DNA of 64,000 bases from positions 1,178,001-1,242,000 of the forward strand of contig NZ_CP076128.1 in NCBI RefSeq assembly GCF_018736065.1, written 5' to 3'. This document shows positions 63,979-64,000 of this stretch, piece by piece (position 1 is the stretch's first letter; the number at the start of each line of letters is the position of its first letter). The notes beneath the pieces are model-generated. The model was not told the origin of the DNA, did no database searches, and saw only the letters and a list, made by a program, of their open reading frames with translations. Made by a program: the position numbers and the translations under genes. The DNA is from Flammeovirga kamogawensis (GTDB lineage: Bacteria; Bacteroidota; Bacteroidia; Cytophagales; Flammeovirgaceae).

Positions 63979-64000
63979 ACGTTCTCTTTATTCCTTCAAT

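Noticed and set aside
1-64000. CRISPR arrays and tRNA genes
   Set aside because: No regularly spaced repeats of 24-40 bases and no complete T-arm/acceptor combination except the tmRNA were seen.

Overview
The window is about 64 kb of AT-rich chromosomal DNA from a Bacteroidota bacterium. Evidence for the phylum: two SusC/SusD pairs, a DnaE with a fused N-terminal proofreading exonuclease, a 7TM-DISM/SpoIIE sensor, beta-barrel proteins ending in an aromatic residue, promoters of the TTTG / TAnnTTTG type, and a tmRNA whose tag ends in AMAA. A marine Cytophagales member such as the Flammeovirga group is my inference from overall gene content, not a demonstrated assignment.

Layout. (1) 1-12.2 kb is mostly housekeeping: a truncated GH25 lysozyme, ychF, a methyltransferase/hisI pair, an HNH protein, an MGMT-like protein without the acceptor cysteine, an S41 protease, the infC-rpmI-rplT cluster with a structured leader, an ABC-F ATPase overlapping a prolyl iminopeptidase, and an ATP-grasp enzyme coupled to a small unknown protein. 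(2) 12.4-31.2 kb holds a 7TM/SpoIIE phosphatase, ackA, an exonuclease-BRCT protein, a mod molybdate-transport operon with a stand-alone tandem-Mop protein, a UPF0173 hydrolase with a DoxX-like protein, a LamB-like porin, a cysteine-rich lipoprotein, dnaE, a TRIC-type membrane protein and small unknowns. (3) 31.4-42.2 kb is a mirror-image pair of SusC/SusD operons around a 715-bp control region. (4) 42.2-47.8 kb contains a secreted protein with a Met/His/Gln-rich tail, the ssrA tmRNA gene, and a decayed mobile island just downstream of it: a Fic protein, the tail of a tyrosine recombinase, an IS30-like helix-turn-helix remnant and orphan fragments. The island also carries a 27-bp, three-iteron module in three copies and a duplicated palindromic operator upstream of fic. 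(5) 48.1-64 kb has a sulfatase and an AraC regulator, a secreted WD40-PDZ-caspase protein facing an unknown lipoprotein, an acetate transporter, two acyltransferases, and an ECF sigma/anti-sigma pair next to two secreted coiled-coil proteins and a beta-barrel.

How genes may work together. ackA and the distant satP-like transporter fit acetate metabolism. modA-mop-modB-modC is a complete molybdate/tungstate importer. The SusCD pairs and the sulfatase suggest uptake and desulfation of polymers, but no glycoside hydrolase accompanies them, so the substrate is unknown. The least explained parts are the tmRNA-side island with its repeated sites, the ATP-grasp pair, the caspase-like protein, and the coiled-coil/barrel cluster beside the sigma factor.
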